Assembly: GCA_016199985.1 (NCBI GenBank)
Contig: JACQFQ010000024.1
Location: 103,061 to 167,060, forward strand
Length of the DNA: 64,000 nucleotides
Origin: Verrucomicrobiota bacterium
GTDB taxonomy: Bacteria > Verrucomicrobiota > Verrucomicrobiia > Limisphaerales > UBA11320
Direction of reading: 5' to 3'
The first letter of the stretch is position 1. Every line of letters starts with the position of its first letter. Under the pieces are notes generated by a model. The model saw nothing but the letters and a program-made list of their open reading frames with translations, did not search any database and had not been told where the DNA came from. The position numbers and the translations under genes are program-made. Shown in pieces: positions 27,577 to 39,700 of this stretch.

Positions 27577-28087
27577 TCTCACGTCACGCTCAGCGCTATT
27601 TGAGAGGCAGGTCGCTCCTTAAAAACGGCTTGAATTCATCCCACCGGGCAACCTCGAAGGCCTGCCTGGCGCGGTCGAGGAAAAGCGGCCTCGAGGGTCC
27701 CAGCGCTCATTAGAAGCCTGCCAGCCCCGGTCGGATACCCCGCATCCCGATCTCACGCGCTCGTGAACCCGGCCTCGCCCTCCCCGTGATCATCCGGGTT
27801 CGATCCCATTCCAACGTCATCCTCCCCTCCGTGATTCTGTCACGGGGATGATGACTGTAAGATTTCGGGCATGATGGGAGTTTTGAGGAGGGATTGTTCG
27901 CAGGTTGTTCTGAGAACTGACAACGGGACGTCACATCGTCCCTGGAGGGTTTGATGCGTCTCGCAAGACAGCTGACGAACGTGTCAGCGACGTCTTGGGG
28001 AAATGACACAACAAACAACGCCGGTTCACCCCGGCAACACTCGATCACCTTATGGGTCTCTACAATCACTCGCCCAAATCCTCGATC
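27577..28087 (+). other. Non-coding region before phoX-like gene, with an imperfect hairpin at 27817-27851
   Basis: No convincing gene. One imperfect inverted repeat was seen: TCATCC (27817-27822) with GGATGA (27846-27851), enclosing CCGTGA (27829-27834) and TCACGG (27840-27845), with a 6-nt bulge on one side. It could be a weak terminator for the cassette or a regulatory structure for the PhoX-like gene. No run of T follows on the + strand. Confidence 0.35.
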
Positions 28088-29671
28088 ATGCGCACCGCCC
28101 TGCGTGGTTGCGCGATCGGACTCGCCACCCTTGCCGCTCTCTGCCTCAACTCGTCTGGCTCAGAGCTGATAGCAGACTGCACGCGCATTCGTGCCGGAGT
28201 TCCCGATGCGAACCTCCATGAAGGCACTCCGGAAACCCTGGTGGCTCCCGGTTTCCGGCTCGAGCTGCTGGCTCAGGGGACCGACCTTCTGGAGAATCCC
28301 TCCGGCCCCATCGTTTCCTTTGGATTCCTGAATGACAAAGCCCAGACCAAGACCGAACCCGACGAGAATACCTACCTGGTGCTAGATCATAATCCCGGCG
28401 GGCCCTCGGCCGGTTATGACTATGGCCGTCACTTCCTGTTCCAGGGCCATGAGAACGGCGGAAACCTTGCATTCGTGACGCGCATAAACCTCGATGTCGT
28501 CAACCCGGATCACCGGATCACCCTCCTCACGCCGGTGGGAAAGGACGGTCTCACTCACTACACACGCGTTGACGGCTCGACGTACAATCCCTTCAGCAAG
28601 ACACTCCTGTTTTCCCAGGAGAATGGCGCCGCCGGTGGTGTTTTTGAACTGAGCACGGAGTGGGACGCAGCCACCGGCGCGGCGGCGGGAATTCGAGACC
28701 TGTATGGAAGTTTCGGGCAGGGCGGGTACGAAGGAATCCATCCGGATGACCGGGGCAATGTCTACATCGTCGAGGACGCCGGTGGCGCCCGTGTCAATGG
28801 GGCGGCCAACCCGAACTCGTTCGTCTACCGGTTTGTTCCGACTGTTGCCAGCGATCTGTCACAGGGCAAGCTTCAGGCACTCCAGGTCTCGATCAAAGGG
28901 ACTCCCCTGACCTTCGTGCCCATCGACTCAACGCATCCCACCGGGGACATCTACTCAGACAACCAGCTGCTGCTTCACACCCTCGGGACCTCCTGGCCTG
29001 TGAAGTGGGTGACTGTGCATGACACAGCTGTGGATGGCACAGCCCCATTCAACGCGAACGCTTTGGCCAAAAAGGCCGGAGCGACGCCGTTCAAACGTCC
29101 TGAGAACGGCCAGTTCCAGCCTGGATCCAAATTCCAGAGCTTCTTCTTCTGCAACACGGGCGACACTGATGCCAATCCTGGGAAGGACGCTTCCTTGGTT
29201 TCCCGAGGAACCTGGGGAAGCATCATGCGTCTGGATCTGGACAAAACCCGTGATGCTGGAACGTTGTCGACTGTCTTTCTCTCCGACGCCGACCATGCCT
29301 CCTTCGACAATGTGGCCTTTGCGAGCCACGATGTTCTCTTGCTAACAGAAGACCGTGGCGATGGTCTTCATGATCAACTCAACAAACTCGATTCCATCTG
29401 GGCCATTGATGTCAGCAAGCGGCCGACCTCGGCGCCGGCGCGTCTCGTTGCGCTCGGACGCGACCGTTTTGCGGCGGGCGTTGAAGACAACGAGCCCACC
29501 GGCCTCCACTACTCCGATGGCGATTCCACCATCAAGGGCCTGCTCGGCGCCCGGGAGCTTCGCTGCAACGAAGCGATGCTCTTCTTCACCCAGCAGCATG
29601 GTGAGAACAATGTCTACCGGGTTATCGGGCGCGGTGACAATGACGACGACCGTGGCGAAGACAGGAAGTAG
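28088..29671 (+). CDS. PhoX-like (DUF839) secreted phosphatase
   Basis: 527 aa from ATG 28088; an earlier start at 28052 would add 12 residues before the leader. A Sec-type signal (MRTALRGCAIGLATLAALCL) is present, whereas classical PhoX is Tat-exported. Propeller-like segments typical of the family: GFLNDKAQTKTEPDENTYLVL, GHENGGNLAFVTRINLD, LTHYTRVDGSTYNPF, LLFSQENGAAGGVFE, GNVYIVEDAGGARV, LLTEDRGDGLHD and LGARELRCNEAMLFFTQQHGENNVYR. PhoX enzymes are Ca/Fe-dependent phosphomonoesterases used in phosphate limitation; I did not confirm all metal ligands here, so it could be a non-phosphatase relative. No clear Pho box upstream. It ends at a strong hairpin terminator shared with the convergent DinB-like gene. 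Confidence 0.78.
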   Translation: MRTALRGCAIGLATLAALCLNSSGSELIADCTRIRAGVPDANLHEGTPETLVAPGFRLELLAQGTDLLENPSGPIVSFGFLNDKAQTKTEPDENTYLVLDHNPGGPSAGYDYGRHFLFQGHENGGNLAFVTRINLDVVNPDHRITLLTPVGKDGLTHYTRVDGSTYNPFSKTLLFSQENGAAGGVFELSTEWDAATGAAAGIRDLYGSFGQGGYEGIHPDDRGNVYIVEDAGGARVNGAANPNSFVYRFVPTVASDLSQGKLQALQVSIKGTPLTFVPIDSTHPTGDIYSDNQLLLHTLGTSWPVKWVTVHDTAVDGTAPFNANALAKKAGATPFKRPENGQFQPGSKFQSFFFCNTGDTDANPGKDASLVSRGTWGSIMRLDLDKTRDAGTLSTVFLSDADHASFDNVAFASHDVLLLTEDRGDGLHDQLNKLDSIWAIDVSKRPTSAPARLVALGRDRFAAGVEDNEPTGLHYSDGDSTIKGLLGARELRCNEAMLFFTQQHGENNVYRVIGRGDNDDDRGEDRK

Positions 29672-29722
29672 TCGGAAGATTCTTGGGAGCTTTCGGTGGT
29701 CTTGAGCCCCGTTCAGCCAAAA

Positions 29723-29753
29723 AGACCCGGGTCACATCGAGTGATCCGGGTCT
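29723..29753. terminator. Bidirectional rho-independent terminator
   Basis: The 13-bp stem is AGACCCGGGTCAC (29723-29735) pairing with GTGATCCGGGTCT (29741-29753) around the loop ATCGA; one pair is G-T. On the minus strand it is followed by TTTTT, so it best terminates the DinB-like gene, and also closes the PhoX-like gene on the plus strand with a weaker TTCTCGTT tail. Confidence 0.85.
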
Positions 29754-29778
29754 TCTCGTTCAAGTGTGAGCCTCGGTC

Positions 29779-30420
29779 CTACTTCAGTCCAGGGATGATA
29801 CGCTGGATTTGGACACGATGAATTCCGAGATGTCCGGCCGCGAGGGCATGCCATCCTTTGGCATCAAGACCCCCGAACCACGGATGGGCAAAGCGGAGTT
29901 TTGTTTTCAGATCGGGGGCGGTCGCAACGGTCGCCAGCAGCGCATCGCAGGATGCCTCGTAAGCTTCGATGACCTCGAGGGTCACATCAGGACTGGGCTT
30001 CACATTCGCTGTGCTGGCGGTCCCCGCAGGCTGCCTTCCGTTTGTGAGTTCGCCGATGATGCGGCTCATGGAGCCGTGCACGATTCTGAGATGATCCAAA
30101 GTCATCAGAACAGACCAATGTCGACTGCTGTCTTCCATCCCGCGCGCACGGGCAATGAGCACCCTTTTTCCCAAGAGATCCCGATCGCACGCTTTGACGA
30201 GACGCTGAATCTCTTTCCTCTCACGGGCGAACTCGGCGTTGAACGAGTCCCGACTTCCGGCGTTTCGTCTGATGGCTGAGAAGATTCGGGCGATGAACAA
30301 TTCGAATGGGGGCAGGCCTGCCCCGGGCGCATCGAGACGAGTTTCTGTGTCAGCGTTCACGCGCGCCAACCTGTCATCGGGACCGGGCAAAGCAAGGAGG
30401 AGTTCTTTCCTGGCCTTCAC
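29779..30420 (-). CDS. DinB/DUF1569-like protein
   Basis: About 213 aa from GTG 30420; longer frames to 30597 run through a dispersed repeat and a tRNA fragment, so the extension is probably not translated. The DinB four-helix pattern is seen as HWSVLMTLDHLRIVHGSMSRII in the middle and WHALAAGHLGIHRVQIQRIIPGLK at the end, where two His (HLGIH) and a Gln form the likely metal site. DinB-superfamily members are metal-dependent thiol transferases or hydrolases, often stress-induced. The function here is not assignable beyond the fold. It is convergent with PhoX and followed by the strong terminator above. Confidence 0.65.
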   Translation of the reverse strand: MKARKELLLALPGPDDRLARVNADTETRLDAPGAGLPPFELFIARIFSAIRRNAGSRDSFNAEFARERKEIQRLVKACDRDLLGKRVLIARARGMEDSSRHWSVLMTLDHLRIVHGSMSRIIGELTNGRQPAGTASTANVKPSPDVTLEVIEAYEASCDALLATVATAPDLKTKLRFAHPWFGGLDAKGWHALAAGHLGIHRVQIQRIIPGLK

Positions 30421-30462
30421 CCTTTCACCGTACGTGCCATTGGCATGAGGAGATGGGGGTGA

Positions 30463-30514
30463 GACAAGCTTCGCTCTTGGTTGTCGAACGTCCGCCTTCG
30501 CTTCGGCGGACTCC
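30463..30514. repeat. Dispersed repeat, copy D
   Basis: Contains ACGTCCGCCTTCGCTTCG-GCGGACTC preceded by AAGCTTCGCTCTT, the same blocks found in copies at 41982, 42810 and 43246. It is adjacent to a tRNA-Arg-like fragment. Confidence 0.6.
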
Positions 30515-30524
30515 AAAACGCGGG

Positions 30525-30549
30525 GAACCTGTAACCTCTGATCCGAGGT
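30525..30549 (-). pseudogene. Fragment of tRNA-Arg (anticodon-to-T-arm portion)
   Basis: The + strand reads GAACCTGTAACC-TCTGATCCGAGGT, matching GAACCTGTAACCTTCTGATCCGAAGT inside tRNA-Arg(UCG) at 43385-43410 with one gap and one mismatch. The acceptor stem and D-arm are absent. Same orientation as the intact tRNA. Confidence 0.55.
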
Positions 30550-30772
30550 TTCATAGACCATGCGATTGTTTCGATCTTTCGCGTCACCTTCTGACAAATC
30601 CCGCCAAGGAAGAGATACAATGCGATCGATTCCTCCTCACCACGGCTCAGGTGTCATCCCGCCGCAGACGCGTGCAGTGGGTTGGCTCCTGGATGGCCCC
30701 AGCAGGGAGAGGACTCGAGAACAGTCAGCATCCCACAACGCCACACGACCCCACCCCACCCTGGAAATCTCT

Positions 30773-33700
30773 ATGAACACGCCCACCCCCCTCCTTCCAC
30801 CACCCCTCCTAAAAACACTCCGGCCAACTCTTCTGTCATGGCGATGGCTCGAAGTCCCTCGACTCGGGATCCTCGCGCTCCTCACCCTCCTGGGTTTCTT
30901 GGCTACCGGACCACTCGACGCCAAGCCTGTCACCGACAACGAGGCCGGGAGTTTCTTCGATGGCTACGAGGACGGCCAAGGCATCTTCCAGACCACCGAT
31001 GTGCAGATCGCTCCATCAGGACAGGTAAGCCTCGCTGCACTCAAGAGCAGCGGGAGTTTCACAACGGTCGAGATCAAGCCGCCCAGCTTCAAGGAGTGGG
31101 AACGGCTCGTGGTGTCCGGGTCCGCAGCCGAGGCCGGAGACCTGCAGGTGGAGGTGTTCGACCTGACGGGAGCCCGATTGCTCGGCCCGCTTTCTGTTCT
31201 AGGCCCGATCACACTCAACGGCACCGTTCTTAACACGCCCAAAGTGCCAGGCATTCGGGTGCGCGTGTCCTTAACAAAGTCGACGGGGGCGGCCCCGACA
31301 GTGAACAGCCTCCAAGCGATCTGGAAGCCCGAGACGCAACTGCTGATCCAGCACGAGGGGCCCTCAACGGTGCGGGCAGGGGAGAGCATTGGATACACCT
31401 TTCGCGTCTCAGTGAACCATGTCGGCGCCCGCAATCTAGTCTTCTGGCAAACTGTGCCAGCGCAGGCGGCGGGCACCCTAACACCTCCCACTCCGCCTTA
31501 CCCCAGCCAGGACGACAGCCTAGCCTTTGTCTCAGCGGGCCAGGGAGGCGTGTACACCGCGATCCCTGCCCATGTGGGCAGCATCGTTGTCCCAGCCAAC
31601 AGCATCTATTGGTACCGCCCCAATGTCGCTGCAGGCACCACGGCTTTGCTGGATTTCGCTGAGCGAAGCAAGAATGGCACGCTCAACGGAACCACCGTCG
31701 CAAGCACCGTTCACATTCATGCCGACAACGCCGCTCCAGCAGACTCCAAGATGGTGGTCACCACCGTCCAGAGCACACCCTCGCCGTTTCTGGAAGTGAA
31801 GTCGGAAGGGGGAATTTTTGATATTGAAGGCGTTCTGCAAACCGTCCCGGGCACCCTGAACGCTTTTAGTGTCAACGCCGGAAACCTTCACGGCGAAGGA
31901 CGGGAGACCCTCTACAACGTGGCAGTCTACTGCCCGGTTTCCGACCTGATGCCAATGATCCAGGACCTCGGGGTCCCGGGGAATCCTGACGACTTTTTCG
32001 CGATCTCAGCAGGGGGGAGCTTCAATCCGAGCTACGACCCGGATGGCAGTGGGGGGCCTCTGCAGCCCATGCCCGTGATCTTGTGGAATCTGGCTCAGCT
32101 TGCCCCTGGAGAGGGCTTTCGAGGCGAGTTCTCCGTCCAGTTGCAAACCACCCCCTCAAAACTTCACTACGATCTGTCGGCCTGTCTGACCTCAGACCAA
32201 AGCAGCCCGGTGTGCCACGGGATCGATGTAACCCTCCCACTGAGCGAGGGAACCTTGGGTATCCCGGGACTCAAGTTCAGAAAATCGGCGAGTCCGGAGA
32301 TAGCTCCCTACGGAGGACTCATCACCTACACCCTCTATGCCAAGAATAAATTCGCAATCAAACTCAACGAACTACTCATCATCGACAAAATCCCAAAGAA
32401 CACCGCATTCCGATCCGCTTGGTTCAATAGCCCTCAACTCGCCGCCAGCGGAGCGCAGCTTTTCTACTCCACCTCGACTCTTTTTCCAGACCGGGATACT
32501 CCCCCTCCGATCGTCTACACGCAGGCGGCCAGCGGGGATCTTGACGCTGCAACGGATTCCTACTGGGAGAGCTACACCGCGAACCCGCCATCCAATCCCT
32601 CCGCTGTGACATGGCTGGTGGCGTATGCTCCACAGCTAGACTCCTCTTTATTGCCCAACCACGGGACTCCAGCACTGGCCGGAACCCCTATCACCGAAAT
32701 GGCCGTTCTGTTTGATGTGGAAGCGCTGACGCCCGCGGACGGTTGCATGGACGGAACCGTCGACAACAATGCCCATATTCGCGCCTACGAACTCACCGAT
32801 TTCAGCGGTCAGAAGAACGTGAATTCTGCGGGCACAGTGAGCCTGACAAAGCGGGCTTTGGTTACGACCAGAGGCTACAAGGGGACACTTTCCGCCGAGT
32901 CATCGCTCTCACCCAATAGCCTCCCGCTCCCCGGCGTTGTCACCTACTCACTCGTCCTTCGCAACGACGCTTCCCCCACCTCCGACGCCCTGGCCAACGT
33001 GGAAACGGACTTGTACTTAAGTCAGATCAAAGTGAACGGAAAGCTTGAGTGGCCGTCTGTTCAAGCCATCACACCCGCTGGGACCTATGACGGTCAGGGC
33101 CATATCAAGATCGCACTGGGGTTGATGGGCAAAGGCGACTTACGCAATATCACTGTCAAACTGGCGTTCCCGATAGGTGCCCGCAACGCTGCGGAATACA
33201 CCGTGTCCATGACAAGCAAAGGAACCGATGACCTGTGCGGATCTTCAATCGTGACTTCCACCACACGTGGGCTGCTCACCTCCAGCCCAGTCCTGCGAGT
33301 GCGAGCGGATCAGGCGGCCGATCTCATCCTGAGCGGTGGTGAATACGAGCACCAACTGCGCTACGAGAATATCGGCACAGGCCCCAGCTTCGAATCCTGG
33401 GTTGTCGAACGGGTTCCGGAAGGAACCGTCTTCGTGAGCGCCACAGGCAATCCGACCCTCGAAGGGATGATGTTCTCTGCAGACGACTCTCTTCCACCAC
33501 GGGAGCTCACGGCTTCCATTCCACTCACAGGAGGCACTCTGGCTGGCTTCAGTCCAGGCACGCTCGACACGAAGGGCACCGTCGCTACGGTGGACGATGT
33601 CTGGACCAGTCCTTATCGCGAGAACACTCTTTGGGTTGCGTGGAAGCTGCCATCAGAGCTCCCCATCAACTCATCGGAAGCCGTGGGCTTGCGACTGCGC

Positions 33701-36700
33701 AACGATCACAATGGTCGGCTTCCGGGCAACGCCGGATCCCCCGAGGGCTCGCTCCTTTACAATACGGCAGCGATCCTCTCCAGTGAGCTGCAGCAGGCGA
33801 TCGGCAATCAGCTCATCACCCGAATCGATAACCACCCCTCGATTGAGGTGGATAAAACCGGTCCCTCTGAGGTGGAGGCAGGCGTGGACTTCGAGTGGGT
33901 GGTGAACTATCACAACAACACTCAGCTTGTGGCGGGGGACGAAGTCACCGTGACAGACCTGATCCCACCCGGCATCACGTTCATCGGCGCCACACACACC
34001 TGGAATTCCCAAGCAGCGGCGAACGGAGCCCCCGGTGGTGTCATCCCCCAAACCGTGATTCCGGTCCCGAGCAGCCCAGGGAACGGTGTCACTCAACTCG
34101 CCTTCAAGATCGCCGGGCCGGGTGGAATTCGCATCGGCACCCTTAACCCTCTGGAAGGCGGAATAATTGTCCTGCGGGTGCGAGCCTTTTCTGGCATCCC
34201 ATCAGGCACCACTGAAGAAAACAATGTCTGCGCCACCGTGATCCATGGCGAGGACACCTTCACCAGTTGCGCACGCCACGAGGTGAGAATCCTGCGACCG
34301 GACCTCTACACACAGAAGTATGCCTCCCCCGAACGGGTGCTCCCCGGTGACACCGTCACCTACCAGTTGATCGCGGCCAACCGAGGACTTATTGCCGCCC
34401 GGGATGTTGGGCTCACAGACCGTCTGCCTGCAGGTGTCAGTTACATCCCCGGATCAACCAGCCTGGCGACAGGTGGCTATTCCCTTGCAGAGCCCTCCAT
34501 CACTGGCCAAACGCTTACCTGGAGCCTGGCCACCGCGAATGCACTCACCTACACCGGCTCACCTCGACTTCCTGTCGGCGACATCCCGGCCCTCTCTGGC
34601 GATATCCTCATCCAGTTCAAAGGGCGGGTCTCTCAGAACGTCGCGCCCTGCACCGAACTGACAAACACTGTGACAATCCAAACCCCCTCGATTGAGGAAA
34701 AGGCCTATCCAAACAGCGCCATCGCCATCGTCACCGTGCCTCCACCCGAACTGGCTGTCGCGCTCTCCTCCCCTCCTCTGGCCCTGCCGGGACAGCGGGT
34801 CTCTTCGCAAATCACCTGGGTGAACCATAGTCCCCAAGCCGCCTCCGATGTTTACCTGATCACCACACTCCCCAACCTGGATGCGGATCCAAACAGCGAT
34901 GTTCGCTTCATCAGCATCACGCCGCCGGGATCGGCTAAAGCCTACTTCCACTCGGGATCGCTTCAAGCCACACCTGCCTTCGATCCTCTCTCACCGCTGG
35001 ATCCTGCCAATGGCTGGACCGCCGCGCCGGGGATCCACGTGAACCGGATCGCCCTGACCGTGGGAGCCATGCCTGGAAACTCAGGTCCATTTTCGGCAGA
35101 GCTGAAGTTTGAGCTGATCGATCCGGATGGCGGGAGTGGCTCTCCTGTCCTGCCCCAGGCCGGAACCTGTTTTACCAACACAGTCACGATCTACCAGCCG
35201 CTTCCCCGATGCGAGAACCTCGAGGACAACACCGCGACTGCTGTGGTCTGTACCCCCGCACTCGACATGACGCTCAAAAAGATCGGATCGATCCAGGGCG
35301 GCATCCCGGGCATCACCCCTGGCCAACCGATCACCTACACGCTCACCTATAAAAACAGCGGCACGGTCAATGCCTTTGGCGTGCAGGTGATCGACACCCC
35401 GCCTGCGGGCTTGCTTCACGGCTCCCCTCTCGACGACTTCAACCTCGTCGTGCTGACCGACAACACAGGCAGTCGAGTTTACCCGGTCGACCTGAGCGGC
35501 AACCCGATCACCGATCCCATCCCCGTGACTCGGGACATCAAGGACGGATCCATCGTCTGGAAACTCGGCAGCGCGTTGACGGCCGACCCCCACTATTACG
35601 GTTCTGTTGGGTTGCCTCCCGGAAGCGAGGGCTCATTCCAATTCTTCGCAAAGGTATCGAACTCTGTGGCGGACGGCACCGAGCTCTGCAATCCCGGATC
35701 GGTGGTCGCACTGGGACAAGAGCTCGTGCTCAGCAACAACACCAACCAGAGCTGTGTCGTAGTGCGGCGTGCTGATGTCTTTGTGAACAAGAAAGGGGTG
35801 AGCGCGAGCGGGGACCCGGTGTTCGTCGAACGAGGGGAAGAGATCACCTATACCATCGACTACAACAATCTGGCCGATATCACTGCCGAGAAAGTCCGCA
35901 TCAATGAGATTGTGCCTACTCACACGCAACTGATCAGCGTAAACCCGCCCGCCGGCGGGACCGTCAGCTACACACCAGACAGGGACCATGCGACCAGTTT
36001 CACTGTGGACTTTGACCGACTTGCTGGCCCGGCGAATTCCGTAGGCATCACCCTCACTCACACCCCGTCTTCGTCGGGCGAGCGACCACGCCTGAGTATC
36101 GAACGTGCGACCGGCAACAACGCGCTCATCACTTGGCCCGCGTCGGCCGTCGGCTACGTGCTCGAATCCGCCGGCGTGATCACAGTCCCCATGGTCTGGC
36201 AGACGGTACAAATCACCGTCACGCAGTTTGCTGGAGGGAAGCAAGGGGTCATGGTTCCCATGAACAAGCTGGCCTCCTTCTACCAACTCAGGTTTGAAGG
36301 AGGGTGCCAGCCAGGCACCGTGGATCTCCTGCCATCCACCCTGACGGAGGGTTTCCTGGGTTGGAGCAAACTCTACGTCAACCATACCATCCCGGAAGGA
36401 GGAGCCATCCACTACACAGTGGGGCGTGTTGAAGTCGGCACCGCTCTCTTCGATCTGGGGAGCCGCTACACATCGGTTTCGGTGGGCCCGAATGGATTGG
36501 ATCTCTCCGGGATTCCCTCCGTCTACAGCAATCTGGTGCTCCGGGCGGAGGTCACCGCTGAAAATCCGACGAACATCCCCTGTATAGATGGATTCCAGAT
36601 GACCTACCATTCCATGCGCTCCCCGTCGTTTACCTTCAAGGTGCGTGTGGATCAGGATCCCTGCGGAGACAACGATCTCATTCCGAACACAGTCAACATT

Positions 36701-39700
36701 GTTACCTCCACACCCGAGAAGTCGGCGGACAACAACAGCGCCGAGTATGAGATGCACATCCGCCAGACCGATCTGCAGGTGCAATGCAGCGCGAGCGCAG
36801 CGGCGATCCTGGAGAATGAGATTCTCACCCAGACCATCGCCTGGAAGGTCGCTGGGCCGCAGTCAGCGATCGGGGCCTATCTCATCGTGCATCTCCCGGA
36901 TGTCGATGGGGACGGCCTGGCCGACGTCACGCTCGACTCCACGACTCCAGAACCCGGAGTGACTGTCTACTACAGCAGCAGCCCGACGTTCAGCTCTCCC
37001 TCCTTCGATGCAATGCACCCCCTGGGTAACCCCCAATCACCCTGGACGACCGGGTCGCAGCGCGCCAACCACATAGCGTTCCTGCTGAACGACCGCGCGC
37101 CCGGCAGCTCTGGAACGCTCCAGTACTCCACCCGGCTGAATCCCCGAACAGCCGGACAGACCCTCTGCACCACGGTCTCAGCGTTCAACGCTCGCCTCGA
37201 CCGGAACTGCGACAATAACTCCTGCTCCAGCTGCGCATTCGTTGGTACCCGGGCGAACGTCTATTTGAAGACCATCGACCCGGGCTGTCTGCACCCGGGC
37301 GAAGAGGTCAGTTTCCTGCTGACCTATGGCAACAATGGGAACGCCGCCGCTGTGGATGTCGTGCTTGAGGATCTTCTACCGCCCGAGCTGACCTTTGTCA
37401 GAGCCCTTCCCGCACAAACAAGCCCGGGTACCTGGAACAATCTGGGCAGCACCCCGGGCACGCTTGCCCCCGGCGAGACGGGTGTGATTACCCTCGTCGC
37501 TCAGCTCAGCGAGGCCTGTAGCCTCGTCGGCCAAACCCCGATCCACATCGCAACGCTTCGCACCAGCAGCGAGGAGGTAGACATCACCGACAACAGAACG
37601 GACACACGGCTTGGCTGCATCACCCCTCACTACGCCCGCATTGCCGGCTACGTCTATGAAGATCTGGACGGCGACTGTGTGCGCGAATCGGGCGAGCGCG
37701 GAATTGCGGGAGTCACCCTGACGCTTACGGGCAGTGTGCCTTGCGGCATCCCCGTGACCTTCACGACCGTCACTGACAAGAACGGCGCCTACAGCTTCAT
37801 CGGACTCGATCCTGGTGACTATGTTCTCACCGAAACACAGCCCGTGGGCTGGACCTCCACCGGAGACAGCCTGGGAAAAATCAACGGCACGCTCAGTGGT
37901 ATCAACCTCGACCCCTTGGACAATGTTCTCGGAACGATCAAGCTGCGAGGCGGGGATTCCGGTCTGGAAATGAACTTCTGCGAGAAGGGACCGGACCGGA
38001 CACCTCCCATCCTCCGCTGCCCGGCGGACCTTGTGATTGAATGCACGCAGGCACCCGGCACTCCTGTCGAGTTCCTTCCCACAGCATCCAGCCCAGCTGG
38101 CGGCCTTGTGACCGTGATTTGCTCACCCCTGTCCGGAAGCGCATTCCCGCCGGGGACAACGACCGTCTCCTGTCTCGCCATCGACGAGAGAGGAAACACC
38201 AGCGCCTGCTCCTTCACCGTGACCGTGAAAGACAGCACCCCTCCCCGGATCACCTGCGCTCCCGACAAGACCGTGGAATGCGGCAGCACATGGGCCTTCG
38301 ACCCGCCCACCGCGACAGATGGTTGCTCGCTCAAACCTGTGACCCTGACGGTTCTCAGCACCGTGACGAATGGCCTCTGCCCTCAGGTGATCACCCGCAC
38401 GTGGCAGGTCACCGATACGGGCGGAAATAGCAACCTCTGCAGTCAGACCGTCCGAACTACCGACACCACACCACCGGTGTTCACCCATACACCCATTCCA
38501 ACCCTCGATCTGGGTTGCAATCCAAAAACCATCCCTGAACGCGACGCGTCGATCCAAGCGACGGATACCTGCGGCCTCATCAACGCACCCACTCATCTGC
38601 TTCTGGGCAACTTTGGCTCAAACGCTGTGGTGCGTTACGCCCTTCCAACCGGAGCCTTTGAAAACACCGTCACCTCCGGTGCTGAACTAAAAACTCCCAA
38701 CGGGATGGTGTTCGGCCCGGATGGCAATCTCTACATCAGCAGCTATGACGACGCGAAGGTGCAACGCTTCAACGGAACGACGGGGGTTTTCATCGACACG
38801 TTCGCTTCCGGCGGAGGCCTTGACCATCCCTCAGGCTTGGCTTTCGGGCCGGACGGTCATCTCTACGTCGTCAGCCATGGCAACTCTCAGGTCAAACGCT
38901 ACCATGGCACAACCGGAGCGTTCATCGACACCTTCGCAACGGCCTCGCCCGACACCTATCTGTTTGATCTGGTGTTCGGCCCGGATGGAAATCTCTACGT
39001 CTCCAGCGTTGGAACCTCCGATGTCAAACGCTACGACGGAACCACCGGCCTCTTTATCGACACGTTCGCATCCGGCGGAGGGCTCAACCAACCGCAAGGG
39101 CTGACCTTCGGGCCCGACCGAAATCTCTATGTTGTCAGTTTTGGTGACAACTCCGTGAAGCGCTTCAACGGCACGACCGGGGCCTTCATCGATACCTTCA
39201 CCTCGGGCGGGGGCATACGTGGAGGAGTCGGACTGGGCTTTGGACCCTACGGCGATCTCTATGTGATCAGCTACTACAGCGGTGAGGTGAAGCGATTCGA
39301 TGGCACAACGGGAGTCTTCATAGACAATCCCGTCTCAGGGGCGAGCTCCTTCTTCCTCACCTTCAGCAAACCTGAAACGGTGGCGCAACCTCCGCAAGTG
39401 AGCTGCGCCACAGTGGACACGGTCCAGGGATGTGTTCACACGCGCACCCTCACCTACACAGCCGTCGATGGATGCGGCAACAAGGCCACCTGTTCCCAGG
39501 TGATCCGCTGGACACAGGACACCACCCCGCCCGTCATCACCGGCTTGCAGGACATCCTCACCCACTCGCTCGCAGGCACCAATGGGAACATCGTGAGCTA
39601 TCCCTTGCCGGTGGCGACGGACCTCTGCGAAGGCCCCGTGACACTGAGTTGCAACCCGCCCTCAGGATCCTTCTTTCGCACCGGCCAAACCCCTGTCTAC

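Noticed and set aside
27838..27860. Pho-box-like CTGTCA...GACTGTAA upstream of the PhoX-like gene
   Set aside because: The two halves do not form the 7-bp direct repeats with correct spacing.
27710..28069. 119-codon frame on - strand
   Set aside because: No family, covers the hairpin and presumed phoX promoter.
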